From positions 11,823,501-11,887,500 of the forward strand of contig NZ_CP109444.1 in NCBI RefSeq assembly GCF_036227225.1: a stretch of 64,000 bases of DNA, written 5' to 3'. Below, in pieces: positions 28,573 through 38,551 of the stretch; within the stretch, counting starts at the first letter, position 1, and every line of letters starts with the position of its first letter. This DNA comes from Streptomyces sp. NBC_01478. GTDB taxonomy: Bacteria; Actinomycetota; Actinomycetes; Streptomycetales; Streptomycetaceae. Below the pieces are notes generated by a model. That model searched no databases, was not told where the DNA came from, and saw nothing but the letters and a program-made list of their open reading frames with translations. The position numbers and the translations under genes are program-made.

Positions 28573-29591
28573 GCGCGCAGAGCACGCTCGCACCCGATGA
28601 GGCCGCGCCACGTTCCCGCTCGGCCGTCGCCGGCCTCGCCCGCAAACTCGCAGCCTCCCCCGAGGCCGGCGTCATCATCGCGTGCGTGCTGGTGTTCGTC
28701 GGGATCGCGGCGAACGCGGAGACGTACACCGCGGTGGGCAACCTCCAGGTAATGGGCCGCGACCTGTCGCAGGTCGGCATCCTGGCGATAGGGGAGTCGC
28801 TGGTCATCCTGACCGGTGGCATCGATCTCTCGGTGGGTGCGCTGGCCGGTCTGGCCGGCATCCTGGCGGCCTGGATGAACGTGAACGAGGGCATGCCCGC
28901 GCCCCTCGCGATCCTGTTCACACTGGTGATCTGCGGTGGGGTCGGTCTCTGGCACGGGATCATGGTCACCCGCCTGAACGTGCCGCCCTTCGTGATCACC
29001 CTGGTCACCTACACCGTGGCGCAGGGCATGGCGCTCGCGATCACGAGCGGCTCGCCCATCAACAACCTCTCGCCGATGTTCAGCAACCTCAGCCAGTACT
29101 ACATCGGCGAAGTGCCGGTCCCGGCCCTGTTCTTCGTCGGCGCTGCCGTCATCGCGTGGTTCGTGCTGGAGCGCACTTATGTGGGCCGCCAGATCTACGC
29201 GGTGGGCGGCAACAAGGAGGCCGCCCGGCTCGCCGGAATCCCGACCGCCCGCCGGATCACCTCGACCTACGTCGCCAGCGCCGCGCTGGCCGGTGTGGTC
29301 GGCATCATGGTGATCGGCCGGATGAATGTGGCCGACCCCTCGGTAGGAGCAGGCTGGGAACTGACCGCGATCGCCGCGGCGGTGGTCGGCGGCATGTCGC
29401 TCTCCGGCGGCGAGGGCCGTATCGCCGGCATCGCGGCCGGGGCGATCCTGCTGGAGTTCATCACCAACGGCCTGCTCGCGCTCAAGGTCAGCCCCTATGA
29501 CCAGCAGGTGGTCCAGGGAGCCGTCCTCGGCGTCGCCATCTTGCTGGACCGGGCACGGGCCCGCTACTTCGGCAGGAGCCGCAGTTACTGA
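28569..29591 (+). CDS. Sugar ABC transporter permease
   Basis: 340 residues of the RbsC/AraH family (BPD_transp_2), with about eight to ten membrane segments and the conserved loop GGIDLSVGALAGLAG. The C-terminal half holds YVGRQIYAVGGNKEAARLAG and VVGGMSLSGGEGRIAG, both family signatures. The start ATG overlaps the ATPase stop (ATGA at 28569-28572). It is the last gene of the operon; broken IS630 sequence begins within about 60 bp of the stop, so any downstream genes of the original operon may have been displaced. Confidence 0.92.
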   Translation: MSAQSTLAPDEAAPRSRSAVAGLARKLAASPEAGVIIACVLVFVGIAANAETYTAVGNLQVMGRDLSQVGILAIGESLVILTGGIDLSVGALAGLAGILAAWMNVNEGMPAPLAILFTLVICGGVGLWHGIMVTRLNVPPFVITLVTYTVAQGMALAITSGSPINNLSPMFSNLSQYYIGEVPVPALFFVGAAVIAWFVLERTYVGRQIYAVGGNKEAARLAGIPTARRITSTYVASAALAGVVGIMVIGRMNVADPSVGAGWELTAIAAAVVGGMSLSGGEGRIAGIAAGAILLEFITNGLLALKVSPYDQQVVQGAVLGVAILLDRARARYFGRSRSY

Positions 29592-29651
29592 CCTTGCTGG
29601 CGCGATGTCTGGGGGCTGGCAAGTCGTGGTTGTGGCAGTAGGCCGGTGGCA

Positions 29652-30345
29652 TGAGGTATCCGCAGGGGGGGGTGGGTCGACTGCGGAGCGTGGGGCGTTT
29701 CGCGAGCACATCCGGATGCGGGCTGCCGAGTTGTTCGCCTTGGGACACGGCAGTTCCACGGTCGTCAAGCAGTTACGGGTCAGTGTGCGGTCGGTACAGC
29801 GGTGGCACCAGGCGTGGGAGGGCGGCGGAACACCGGCTCTGGAGTCGAGGGGGCCGGCGTCCGGGCCCAGGCTGAGTGAGGCACTGCTCGCCGTGCTCGA
29901 GCAGGAGCTGGCCAAGGGGCCGGTCGCGCACGGCCGGCCGGACCAGGCCTGGACGCTGGTGCGGATCAAGACGCTGATCGGGTGCCGGTTCCGCAAGAGC
30001 TTGACGCTGTAGGCCGTCGCGCGGATGTTGTACCGGCACGGCTTCAGCCACCGGGTCCCGGCCCGCAGGGCAATCGAGCGCGACGAGGAAGCCGTCACCG
30101 GCTGGGTGAAGGAGACCCGTCCCCAGGTGGAAACGCCGTGGCGGCGCTCGGGGCCTGGCTCTGTTTCGAAGACGAAGCAGGTTTCTCGACGACGCCGCCC
30201 ACCGCCCGCACCTGGTCCCGGCGCGGGCACACGCCCGTCATCCGGTTGCGGGGACGCTCTCAACGCCGTTTCTCCATTGGCGCTTTGGCCTGCTACAAGC
30301 AGGGCGAACGCTCACGGCTGATCTACCGGCCCAAGCGGCACGTCG
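29652..30345 (+). pseudogene. IS630-family transposase, frameshifted, stopped and truncated
   Basis: The start reads MRYPQGG, then after a frameshift in a G-run TAERGAFREHIRMRAAELFA and QLRVSVRSVQRWHQAWEGG (helix-turn-helix). A TAG at 30010-30012 replaces an expected sense codon, then AVARMLYRHGFSHRVPARRA and a further frameshift near 30125. The catalytic segment follows (GAWLCFEDEAGFSTTPPTAR, then ALACYKQGERSRLIYR) and breaks off near 30340. At least three lesions, so it is dead. Confidence 0.75.
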
Positions 30346-30454
30346 GCAGAGGCGGGCGAGTACCTTCGTGGCCGCTGACGGGGGCGCGGGTTGCGTCCAG
30401 AGAAGTGGTGTACGGGTTCGACCTGATCCGGGGGTTTGCTCCGGCATCGGGATG

Positions 30455-31800
30455 GTGTCCGCGTAGATGAACGGCCACCGGCTGATCTTCGAAGTGTCGA
30501 AGCCTCGAAGGAGATCAGCACGATGACCGCACCCGACAGTCTGCCCCTGCACGCCCTCGCGGAGGACAACCTCGCTTCGGCGAGTCCCGATCTGCTGCGC
30601 GCGATGGTCAAGACGTTCGCCGACGCACTCATGTCCGCGGAAGCCGATGCCCTCTGCAATGCCGCATATGGGCAGGTCAGCGACGAGCGCGTCAACCACC
30701 GCAACGGATATCGCCCACGCGAGTGGGACATGAGGGCCGGCACTGTTGAACTGGCCATCCCCAAGCTCAGGTCGGGGAGTTACTTCCCGCACTGGCTCCT
30801 CGAACGACGCCGCAGGGCCGAACAGGCCCTCATCAGCGTGGTCGCCACCGCCTACCTGCTCGGCGTGAGTACACGCCGGTCGAGAAGGTCGCCGAGTCCC
30901 TCGGCGTCACCAAGCTGTCGAAGTCGCAAGTCTCGGCGATGGCCAAGCACCTCGATGAGCAGGTGGCCGCGTTCCGCAACCGGCCGCTGGACCAAGGCCC
31001 TTACGCGTTCGTCTGGTTCGATGCCCTGACCCAGAAGGTCCGCGAGGGCGGCCGGATCATCAACGTCCACGCCCTCATCGCGGTCGGCGTCAACGCCGAC
31101 GGGCACCGCGAGATCCTCGGCATCGACGTCGCCACCGCCGAGGACGGCGCCGGCTGGCTGGCCTTCCTGCGCTCATTGATCGCCCGCGGCCTGTCCGGCG
31201 TCCAGCCGGTGACTTCCGACGCCCACGCCGGCCTCGTCGATGCCATCGGCGCGGTCCTGCCGGGCGCTTCCTGGCAGCGGTGGCGCACGCACTACGCCCG
31301 AAATTTGCTCAGTCAGGTTCCGAAATCGGCCCAGCCGTGGGTGGCCACATTGCTGCGGACCGTCTTCGAACAGCCCGACACCGACGCCGTGAAGGCGCAG
31401 ATGCGGCACGTCCTGGACGCCCTGGAAGCCAATTTCCCCAAGGCCGCAGCCCACTTGGACACCGCCCAGCACGACCTGCTGACCTTCACCGCGTTCCCGC
31501 GTGAGAGCTGGCGTCAGATCTGGTCGAACAACCCGCAGGAGCGGCTGAACAAGGAGATCAGGCGTCGCACCGACGTGGTCGGCATCTTCCCCGACCGCAG
31601 CGCCCTGATCCGGCTCGTCGGCGCGGTCCTGGTCGAGCAGAACGACGAGTGGACCGAGGCCCGCCGCTACATGGGACTCGACCTGCTGGCCAAGGCCCGC
31701 CTCCACCCGATCGAGTCAGAAACCGACGACACCGCCCTGCCCACCGAACTCACCGCATAGCCTCAAATACGAGATCACCGAGTGGCCGTCAATACACCAC
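30455..31800 (+). mobile_element. IS256-family element with imperfect inverted repeats
   Basis: Sequence around 30470 (GAACGGCCACCGGCTGATCTTC with its flank) is matched near 31780 by the reverse complement of GACGGCCACTCGGTGATCTC. These bracket a single IS256-type transposase frame. End positions are approximate. The right end meets the CRISPR remnant. Confidence 0.65.
30523..31760 (+). pseudogene. IS256-family transposase with a one-base frameshift
   Basis: ATG 30523 follows GGAG. The N-terminal part reads through ADALCNAAYGQVSDERVNHR NGYRPREWD, typical for the mutator/IS256 class. Near 30868 the frame shifts: CGCCGGTCGAG lacks one G relative to the expected CGCCGGGTCGAG. The +1 frame then carries LSKSQVSAMAKHLDEQVAAF, VWFDALTQKVREGGRIINVH (first Asp region), PVTSDAHAGL and the terminal IWSNNPQERLNKEIRRRTDV. 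A single-base deletion (or sequencing error) is the only defect; the catalytic residues otherwise look complete. Confidence 0.8.
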
Positions 31801-31837
31801 TCCCGCAGACGTGACCCGCCTCCATTCTGGCCAAGGC

Positions 31838-31912
31838 GGGACCATCCCCGCAGGCGCGGGGAGCACAACAGGCGCCGACTCACTGATGTCATACAGGAGG
31901 GACCATCCCCGC
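31838..31912 (+). CRISPR. Two-repeat remnant of a type I-E CRISPR array
   Basis: A 29-nt repeat at 31838-31866 begins GGGACCATCCCCGC and ends GCGCGGGGAGCAC, with the GC-rich hairpin of Streptomyces type I-E repeats. A 32-nt spacer follows (31867-31898). A second repeat starts at 31899 with the same first 14 bases and is then truncated. Repeat plus spacer is 61 nt, as in true I-E arrays. The left side runs into the IS256 end and the right side into IS3 sequence. No cas genes are in the window, so this is a relic. Confidence 0.75.
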
Positions 31913-31945
31913 GGGGTCTGATGCAGGTTCGGGTGACAGGTTTGG

Positions 31946-32195
31946 TCACGCGACCTGGAGGGCCGGTGTGGTCATGACGGTCTCGAATTCGACGGGTGTC
32001 AGTCGGCCGAGTGCGGCTTGTCTGCGGCGTCGGTGGTAGGTCCGCTCGATCCAGGTCACGATCGCGATCCGCAGTTCCTCACGAGTGGTCCAGCTCCGAC
32101 GGTCGAGGACGTTCTTCTGCAGCAGGCTGAAGAAGGACTCCATGGCCGCGTTGTCGCCGGCCGCTCCGACCCTCCCTATGGATCCGGCCATCCGG
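31946..32195 (-). pseudogene. IS3-family transposase (orfB) C-terminal fragment
   Basis: The minus frame reads GDNAAMESFFSLLQKNVLDR then REELRIAIVTWIERTYHRRR, QAALGRLTPVEFE and stops at 31946. This is the terminal part of an IS3-type integrase core including the catalytic Glu. Everything upstream is missing where a different gene fragment begins on the other strand. Confidence 0.8.
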
Positions 32196-32198
32196 TGA

Positions 32199-32531
32199 CG
32201 GGCGAGAGCCCAGACCCTCGCCCTGGCCGTGGTGATCTTCGTCGTCAACGGTACGCTGCTGGCGACTGGCCGGCTGAAGTCCTTCGCTCTCATCCCGGGC
32301 ATGTTCTTCGGCTTCGCCTCCCTCTTCGCCACGTACTTCGGCGGCTTCGGCTACGACGCCGGCCACCTGGACGCCGCCTTCGTCAGCTCCGCCGCGATGT
32401 GCGCCCTCGGCCCCCTCTGCGCCACCCTCGGCCTACGGCTGATGCTCGCACCCCCACCCACCGCGCCCGAGCCCGTGGCGCAGTTCGGGGTGGAGGAGGT
32501 GACAGCCTCGGTCAACGAGGCGCCCGCCTGA
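32199..32531 (+). pseudogene. Membrane-protein C-terminal fragment
   Basis: The open frame has no proper start and begins at the IS3 junction. It encodes three hydrophobic segments (TLALAVVIFVVNGTLLATGR, LIPGMFFGFASLFATYFGGF, FVSSAAMCALGPLCATLGLR) and a soluble tail ending SVNEAPA. I cannot name the family. It looks like the 3' end of a transporter whose 5' part was removed by IS3 insertion and deletion. Confidence 0.45.
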
Positions 32532-32555
32532 CACAACTGCTCGCGCACACCGCCT

Positions 32556-32587
32556 CGCAGGGCGGGCCGACCACCGGCCGCCCTGCG
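32556..32587 (+). terminator. Hairpin after the membrane-protein fragment
   Basis: CGCAGGGCGGGCCG pairs with CGGCCGCCCTGCG (one bulged G) around a short ACCAC-type loop, 25 bases beyond the stop codon. Confidence 0.55.
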
Positions 32588-33259
32588 AAGGCTTGGGGCA
32601 AGCTCGACGCACTGGCAGCTGTTACCGCGAATCTCCACGCCGAGGACCAAGCCCTCCGGAAAAGGGCGGAAGAGAGTCGACAAGCTGTCTGCCCGGACGC
32701 CGGGGCGCGGTTTCTGGCGGCGCGGTAGGTGCTCGTCATGCCTGCGCCCGCCTCGCACACCGGGTGAACTGATATCGCTTCACCTCACTCAGGACCAGGT
32801 CGGTCCTCGGCCCACCGATGTGGCTGGTGCCCCGAGACCGGCCGTCCGCCCGTCGCGAGGAGTCCCCGCGCCGCTTTCTCACCGTCTTCACCGCCACGCC
32901 AACGGGCTGCGCGACGCCCCCGCTCGACCTGCCGTCGGCGGACGCCAGAACGATCCGTGCCCGTTCAGCCGGCCGCCGATCCGGTCATGCCGCCCGCCGA
33001 ATCAGCTCCGCACGCTCGTCCTTGAACTGCGGATTTCCACGGAGGACGGAACCGGATGCGACATGCCAGCAGGTCCAGTTACCGACCCCGGAATCTCTTC
33101 CACGTCACGTTGGATCGTCCGACCGACCGCACATGCGCTCTCGCCTCTTGACGCTGCACCACGGACCGTTTGACACTCTCGAAACACAACATCACATTGT
33201 CGAAATGCCGCACCGTCGGCCTTTCTCTGCCCCGATTACCCGTGGAGGAAAAACCGCCG
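32588..33259. other. Gap before the large GH43-type gene
   Basis: No supported gene. The final 100 bases hold the leader of the next gene, with a possible -35 TTGACA near 33170 and a GGAGG at 33244-33248. Confidence 0.4.
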
Positions 33260-36200
33260 ATGTTGCATCGATTTGTCATGTCTAGAGCAAACTGGAGTGC
33301 GCCCCGGAGCGGGTCCCGGTGGCCCAGGCTCGCAGCGGTTGCCCTCGCCGCGATGTGCATGACGCTGCTGCCGACCACCGCACACGCCACGAACCCGGCA
33401 GCCACCGCGGGCTCCTCGGAGATCACCGACGGCCTCGCCCTCTGGTACAAACTCGACGCGGCCTCCGGCCAACTGGCTGCCGACTCCTCGGGCCACGGCC
33501 GGGACGGCACCGTGAACGGCACCGCCGGCTGGAACGCCGGCGACGGCCTCACCCTCAACGGGTCCGACACCTACGTGAAGGTGCCGGACAACATCTTGAG
33601 CGGCATGAGCGCGATCACCGTGTCACTGGACGTGCAGATCGACCCCGCGCAGGCCAGTCCTTACTTCATCTACGGATTCGGCAACTCCAGCGGCTCCAAC
33701 GGCAACGGCTATCTCTTCACCACCGGCAACACCTTCCGTACCTCCATCGCTTCGGGCAACTGGTCGACCGAGCAGACCACCGCGCCCGCCGCCTCGTACA
33801 ACCTGCCGCGCACCGTGTGGAAGCACCTCTCCTACACGCAGACGGCAAGCGGCACCGGCGTGCTCTACGAGGACGGTGTGGAGGTCGCCCGCAACACCGC
33901 CGTCAGCATCACGCCGGGTTCGATCGGCGGCGGCACCACTACCGCCAACTTCATCGGCCGCTCGCTCTACTCCGGCGACAAGTACTTCAAGGGGAGGATC
34001 AAGGACTTCCGGGTCTACGACCGGGCGCTGGACGCCTCCGAGGTCGAGCAGTTGGCGCTGCCGATCGCCACGGACGGGGTCGCGCGGGACAAGGCCGCGC
34101 TGAGCCTCGGCGACGGCACCGGCGCCGTCGTGTCGGACCTGACGCTGCCCACCGCCGGTACGGCGGGCGGCAGTTCGATCAGCTGGTCCAGCGACGCGCC
34201 GTCCGTGGTGTCGGCGACCGGCGCCGTCACCCGCCCTGCGAGCGGTGAGCCCGATGGTCACGCGACGCTCACCGCGACGCTGAAGAAGGGCGCGGTGACC
34301 GACACCAAGTCCTTCGACATCACCGTGCTGGCGGACTTCGACGACCAGCACGCCGTGGACCGGGCCGCAGCCTCGCTGACCGTCCCGAATATCGACGACG
34401 TACGCGGGAATCTGACGCTGCCCGCGAACGGCGACTACTCGACCGCGGTCGAGTGGTCGTCCGCCGACCCGTCCGTCGTCTCCGCCGAGGGAGTGGTCAA
34501 CCGCCCGGCCGCGGGCGAGGGTTCGACCGCCGTCGAGCTGACCGCGACCGTCAGGCGCAACGACGCGTTCACAACCCGTACGTTCATTGCCAAGGTGCCC
34601 CAACTGCCGGTGACGGAAGCCAAGTCCGGCTACCTCTTCAGCTACTTCACCGGCGAGGGAACCGCCGACGGCGAGCAGGTCCACTTCGGGCTGAGCAAGG
34701 GCAACGACCCGCTGAAATGGCGGGAGATCAACAACGGCAACCCGGTGCTGACCTCGACGCTGGGCGAGAAGGGGTTGCGCGACCCGTTCATCATCCGCTC
34801 TCCTGAAGGCGACAAGTTCTACCAGATCGCCACCGACCTGCGGATCTACGGCAACGGCGACTGGGACGCCGCGCAGCGCACCGGCAGCCGGGCGATCATG
34901 GTGTGGGAGTCGACCGACCTGGTGCACTGGACCGACCAGCGGCTGGTGACGGTCTCGCCGAAGGAGGCCGGCAACACCTGGGCCCCGGAGGCCTATTACG
35001 ACAAGTCCCTCGGCTCGTACGTCGTCTTCTGGGCGTCGAAAATCTACGACAACGAAGCGCACACAGGCGACACCTACAACCGCATGATGTACGCCACCAC
35101 CCGTGACTTCCGTACCTTCAGTAAGCCCAAGGTGTGGATCGACCGCGGCTACTCGGTGATCGACTCCACGATGATCGAGCACGACGGCCAGTACTACCGT
35201 TTCTCCAAGGATGAGCGGAACAACACCTCCTCCTCCCCGAACAGCAAGTTCATCTTCGAGGAGAAGGCCGACTCGATCCTCGACACCGACTACGCCTCCG
35301 TGGCTGAGGGCATCGGCAAGGGCGCGATGAGCGCAGCCGAGGGACCGCTGGTCTTCAAGTCGAACACCGAGGAGAAGTGGTATCTCTTCCTCGACGAGTT
35401 CGGGGGCCGCGGCTACATACCGTTCGAGACGACTGACCTCGACTCGGGCGTCTGGACCCCGTCCACCGACTACTCGCTGCCGTCGTCGCCACGCCACGGA
35501 ACCGTGCTGCCGGTCACCGAGGCCGAGTACAACCGGGTGCTGCGCGCTTATCAGCCCGACGAGCTGGTGGAGAGCGCCGAGGATGTGACGGTCTCCACCG
35601 CCATCGGCAGCGCGCCGGTGCTGCCCGCGACCGTCATCGCCAAGTACGCCGACGGCATCACCCGCCCGGTCGCCGTGACCTGGGACGACGTCCCGGCGTC
35701 GGCATACGAATCGGCCGGGACGTTCACCGTGAACGGCACCCTGCCGGACGGCGCCACACTCCACGTCCAGGCCCATGTCACGGTGTCCAAGGACGGCGGC
35801 ACCGACATCCCGTCGGGACTGGTCCTGCGCTACGACTTCGACGAGACGTCCGGCAACGTCGTCCGGGACTCCAGCGGCCACGGCAACCACGGCACCTACG
35901 TCAACACCCCGGCCTTCGGAACTGGCGTGCACGGCGGTTCGTTCGTGATGAGGGGCGGCTCCAGCTCCTCCACCACCTCGCCGTACGTCAAGATCCCCAA
36001 CGGCGTGCTGAAGGACACCGACAGCATCACCGTCTCCACCTACGCCAAGTGGGATCCGACGGCGACAGCGGTCAACCAGTGGCTCTTCGGCCTCGGCCCG
36101 GACAGCGACAAGTACCTCTTCGCGACACCGTCGAACGGCGGCGGGAGTCTCTACTCGGCCGTCACCACCGGAAGTTGGGGCGCCGAGTCGAAGCTGTCGG

Positions 36201-38500
36201 CGGGCTCGAAGCTCGCCGCCGGCGAGTGGAAACACATCACCGTCACCCTCAACGGCGCCACCAGGACCGCGGTCCTCTACCTCAACGGCGTGCAGGTGGC
36301 CAAAACCACCGGGGTGACCATCAAGCCGTCGGACCTCTACGACGCCTCGAAGGGCTACAGCGGCTACATCGGCAAGTCGCTGTACGCCGCCGACCCCTAC
36401 TTCGCCGGCCAGGTGGACGACTTCCGGATCTACAACCGCGCGCTGTCCGCGGCCGAGGTGCTGGAGCTGAGCGGCAACACCACCGGTATCGCCAGTGCCA
36501 CGCTGCCCGAGCTGAAGACCGACGCGATCGTCACCGACACCCAGAGCCGGATCGTGCTGCCGGCCAAGGAAGGCACTGAACTCGCCGCCCTGGCACCGGA
36601 GTTCACCCTGGCCAACGATGCGACCATCAGCCCCGCCTCCGGCACGGTCCGGAACTTCACCAAGCCGGTCAGGTACACCGTCACCGGCTCGGACGGCGCG
36701 ACCCGCGTCTGGACCGTACAAGCGATTGAAATGAAGAGCCCGGTGCTGCCCGGTCTCAACGCCGACCCGGACATCGTGGTCTTCGGCGACACCTTCTACA
36801 TCTATCCGACCACCGACGGGTTCCCCGGCTGGAGCGGCACCCAGTTCAAGGCGTACTCCTCCACCGACCTGGTGCACTGGACGGACCACGGCGTCATCCT
36901 CGACCTGGGTCCGGACGTCTCCTGGGCCGACAGCCGGGCCTGGGCGCCGACGATCACCGAGAAGAACGGCAAGTACTACTTCTACTTCTGCGCTGACGCC
37001 AACATCGGCGTCGCCGTCTCGGACTCCCCGACCGGTCCGTTCAAGGACGCGCTCGGCAAACCCCTCCTCGCGGCAGGCACGTTCAGCGGCCAGATGATCG
37101 ACCCGGCGGTCTTCACCGACGACGACGGGACGTCGTACCTCTACTTCGGCAACGGCGGCGCGTACGTCGTCCCGCTGAACGACGACATGATCTCCCTGGA
37201 CACCTCCAAGGTCGCCACGATCACTCCCGACGGTTTCCGGGAGGGCGCGTTCACCATCAAGCGGCACGGTGTCTACTACTTCATGTGGTCGGAGAACGAC
37301 ACCGGCGACGAGAACTACCAGGTCGCGTACGCCACCGGCAGCTCGCCGATGGGCCCCTGGACCAAGCGCGGCGTGATCCTGTCCAAGGACCTGGCGCTCG
37401 GCATCAAGGGCACCGGCCACCACTCGGTGGTCCGGGTCCCCGGCACCGACGACTGGTACATCGCCTACCACCGGTTCGCCATCCCGGGCGGCGACGGCAC
37501 CCACCGCGAAACCACCATCGACAAGCTGGAGTTCGACGCCGACGGCCTGATCAAGACGGTGGCCCCCACCCTCACCAGCATCAAGCCGGTGACCGTCGCG
37601 CATGCCGGTCCCGACGCCACTGGAGCGGAGGGCGGCGCCATCGCCCTCACCGGCACCCTCTCCGGCGCGGACGCCACCCCGAAGTGGAGTGTTGCATCCG
37701 GAGCCCCGTGCACCATCGTCCGCGCCAGGACCCTCACCCCCGCCATCACCTGCACCGACAACGGCACTTACGAGGTCACCCTCACCGGCGGCCGCAGCAG
37801 CGACACCCTCACCGTCACCGTCACCAACGCGGCCCCGGTGATTCGCGACGCCACCGGACCCGCCAAGCCGGTATCGGTGGGCGCGAAGATCACCCTCACC
37901 ACTCACTACACCGACCCGGGCAGCAGCGACACGCTCACCTGCTCGGTCGACTGGGCCGACGGCACAGCCCCGACGTCCTGCCGCGCGGGCCACACCTACC
38001 GCAAGGCCGGCATCTACCACCCGACCGTCACCGTCACCGACGACGACGGGGCCGCCACCTCCAGGACTCTCACCGACCTGGTCGTCTACGACCATGCGGC
38101 CGGCTGGGCCGTGGGCAGCGGCGCCTTCGCCTCGCCGGCCGACGCCTACCCCGCGTCCCCTCGGCTGACCGGAAAGGCAGCCTTCTCTTTCTCCCTCTCC
38201 TACGGCAGGAACGCCACCACCCCCACCGGCAGGGTCGCCTTCGACTTCAAGGCGGCGGGCCTCAAGTTCCGCTCCACGTTGTCCGATTGGCTGGTGGTCA
38301 CCGGCTCGCGCGCCCGCTATCAGGGGTCTGGCACCCTTAACGGCGTCAAGGGCTACGGCGTCAGCATCACCGCCACCGACCACCCGGACACCTTCCTCAT
38401 CAACGTGTGGAGGAAGTCCACCGGCGCCACCGTCTACGCCGGCCCCACCGCGGCACTTGCCTGCGGCATCACCATCGGCCACCACCCGGCGGCGCACTGA
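33260..38500 (+). CDS. Very large secreted protein with two GH43-like modules, two LamG domains, Ig-like and PKD domains
   Basis: ATG 33260 (GGAGG 11 nt upstream) gives 1,746 residues with a signal peptide ending TAHATNPA. In order: LamG about 55-275, bacterial Ig-like about 280-445, a first GH43-like beta-propeller about 450-750 (LRDPFIIRSPEGDKFYQIAT, WAPEAYYDKSLGSYVVFWAS), an Ig-like Big_4 segment, a second LamG about 850-1070, a short linker domain, a second GH43 module about 1165-1430, then a PKD domain (DWADGTAPT) and a unique C-terminal domain. The second GH43 has the usual residues: Asp1169 (NADPDIVVF), Asp1281 (MIDPAVF) and Glu1328 (REGAFTIK). It probably cuts arabinan/arabinoxylan. 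It may belong to the LacI-controlled arabinoside locus, split off by IS insertions. Confidence 0.88.
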   Translation: MLHRFVMSRANWSAPRSGSRWPRLAAVALAAMCMTLLPTTAHATNPAATAGSSEITDGLALWYKLDAASGQLAADSSGHGRDGTVNGTAGWNAGDGLTLNGSDTYVKVPDNILSGMSAITVSLDVQIDPAQASPYFIYGFGNSSGSNGNGYLFTTGNTFRTSIASGNWSTEQTTAPAASYNLPRTVWKHLSYTQTASGTGVLYEDGVEVARNTAVSITPGSIGGGTTTANFIGRSLYSGDKYFKGRIKDFRVYDRALDASEVEQLALPIATDGVARDKAALSLGDGTGAVVSDLTLPTAGTAGGSSISWSSDAPSVVSATGAVTRPASGEPDGHATLTATLKKGAVTDTKSFDITVLADFDDQHAVDRAAASLTVPNIDDVRGNLTLPANGDYSTAVEWSSADPSVVSAEGVVNRPAAGEGSTAVELTATVRRNDAFTTRTFIAKVPQLPVTEAKSGYLFSYFTGEGTADGEQVHFGLSKGNDPLKWREINNGNPVLTSTLGEKGLRDPFIIRSPEGDKFYQIATDLRIYGNGDWDAAQRTGSRAIMVWESTDLVHWTDQRLVTVSPKEAGNTWAPEAYYDKSLGSYVVFWASKIYDNEAHTGDTYNRMMYATTRDFRTFSKPKVWIDRGYSVIDSTMIEHDGQYYRFSKDERNNTSSSPNSKFIFEEKADSILDTDYASVAEGIGKGAMSAAEGPLVFKSNTEEKWYLFLDEFGGRGYIPFETTDLDSGVWTPSTDYSLPSSPRHGTVLPVTEAEYNRVLRAYQPDELVESAEDVTVSTAIGSAPVLPATVIAKYADGITRPVAVTWDDVPASAYESAGTFTVNGTLPDGATLHVQAHVTVSKDGGTDIPSGLVLRYDFDETSGNVVRDSSGHGNHGTYVNTPAFGTGVHGGSFVMRGGSSSSTTSPYVKIPNGVLKDTDSITVSTYAKWDPTATAVNQWLFGLGPDSDKYLFATPSNGGGSLYSAVTTGSWGAESKLSAGSKLAAGEWKHITVTLNGATRTAVLYLNGVQVAKTTGVTIKPSDLYDASKGYSGYIGKSLYAADPYFAGQVDDFRIYNRALSAAEVLELSGNTTGIASATLPELKTDAIVTDTQSRIVLPAKEGTELAALAPEFTLANDATISPASGTVRNFTKPVRYTVTGSDGATRVWTVQAIEMKSPVLPGLNADPDIVVFGDTFYIYPTTDGFPGWSGTQFKAYSSTDLVHWTDHGVILDLGPDVSWADSRAWAPTITEKNGKYYFYFCADANIGVAVSDSPTGPFKDALGKPLLAAGTFSGQMIDPAVFTDDDGTSYLYFGNGGAYVVPLNDDMISLDTSKVATITPDGFREGAFTIKRHGVYYFMWSENDTGDENYQVAYATGSSPMGPWTKRGVILSKDLALGIKGTGHHSVVRVPGTDDWYIAYHRFAIPGGDGTHRETTIDKLEFDADGLIKTVAPTLTSIKPVTVAHAGPDATGAEGGAIALTGTLSGADATPKWSVASGAPCTIVRARTLTPAITCTDNGTYEVTLTGGRSSDTLTVTVTNAAPVIRDATGPAKPVSVGAKITLTTHYTDPGSSDTLTCSVDWADGTAPTSCRAGHTYRKAGIYHPTVTVTDDDGAATSRTLTDLVVYDHAAGWAVGSGAFASPADAYPASPRLTGKAAFSFSLSYGRNATTPTGRVAFDFKAAGLKFRSTLSDWLVVTGSRARYQGSGTLNGVKGYGVSITATDHPDTFLINVWRKSTGATVYAGPTAALACGITIGHHPAAH

Positions 38501-38516
38501 CCGCCCCGGCCCCAGC

Positions 38517-38551
38517 CGCCGGACGGCCCTGCGGCCCAGATCCGTCCGGCG
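38517..38551 (+). terminator. Hairpin after the GH43-type gene
   Basis: CGCCGGACGG (38517-38526) is perfectly complementary to CCGTCCGGCG (38542-38551) across 15 nt, 17 bases after the stop. Confidence 0.65.

Noticed and set aside
31800..31837. A third CRISPR spacer left of the first repeat
   Set aside because: The bases could be a spacer, but no repeat end precedes them; the IS256 terminus does, so only one spacer is supported.
33623..38497. 1,624-codon frame opposite the GH43-type gene
   Set aside because: It mirrors the codon structure of the real gene on the plus strand, with no ribosome site and no family match.
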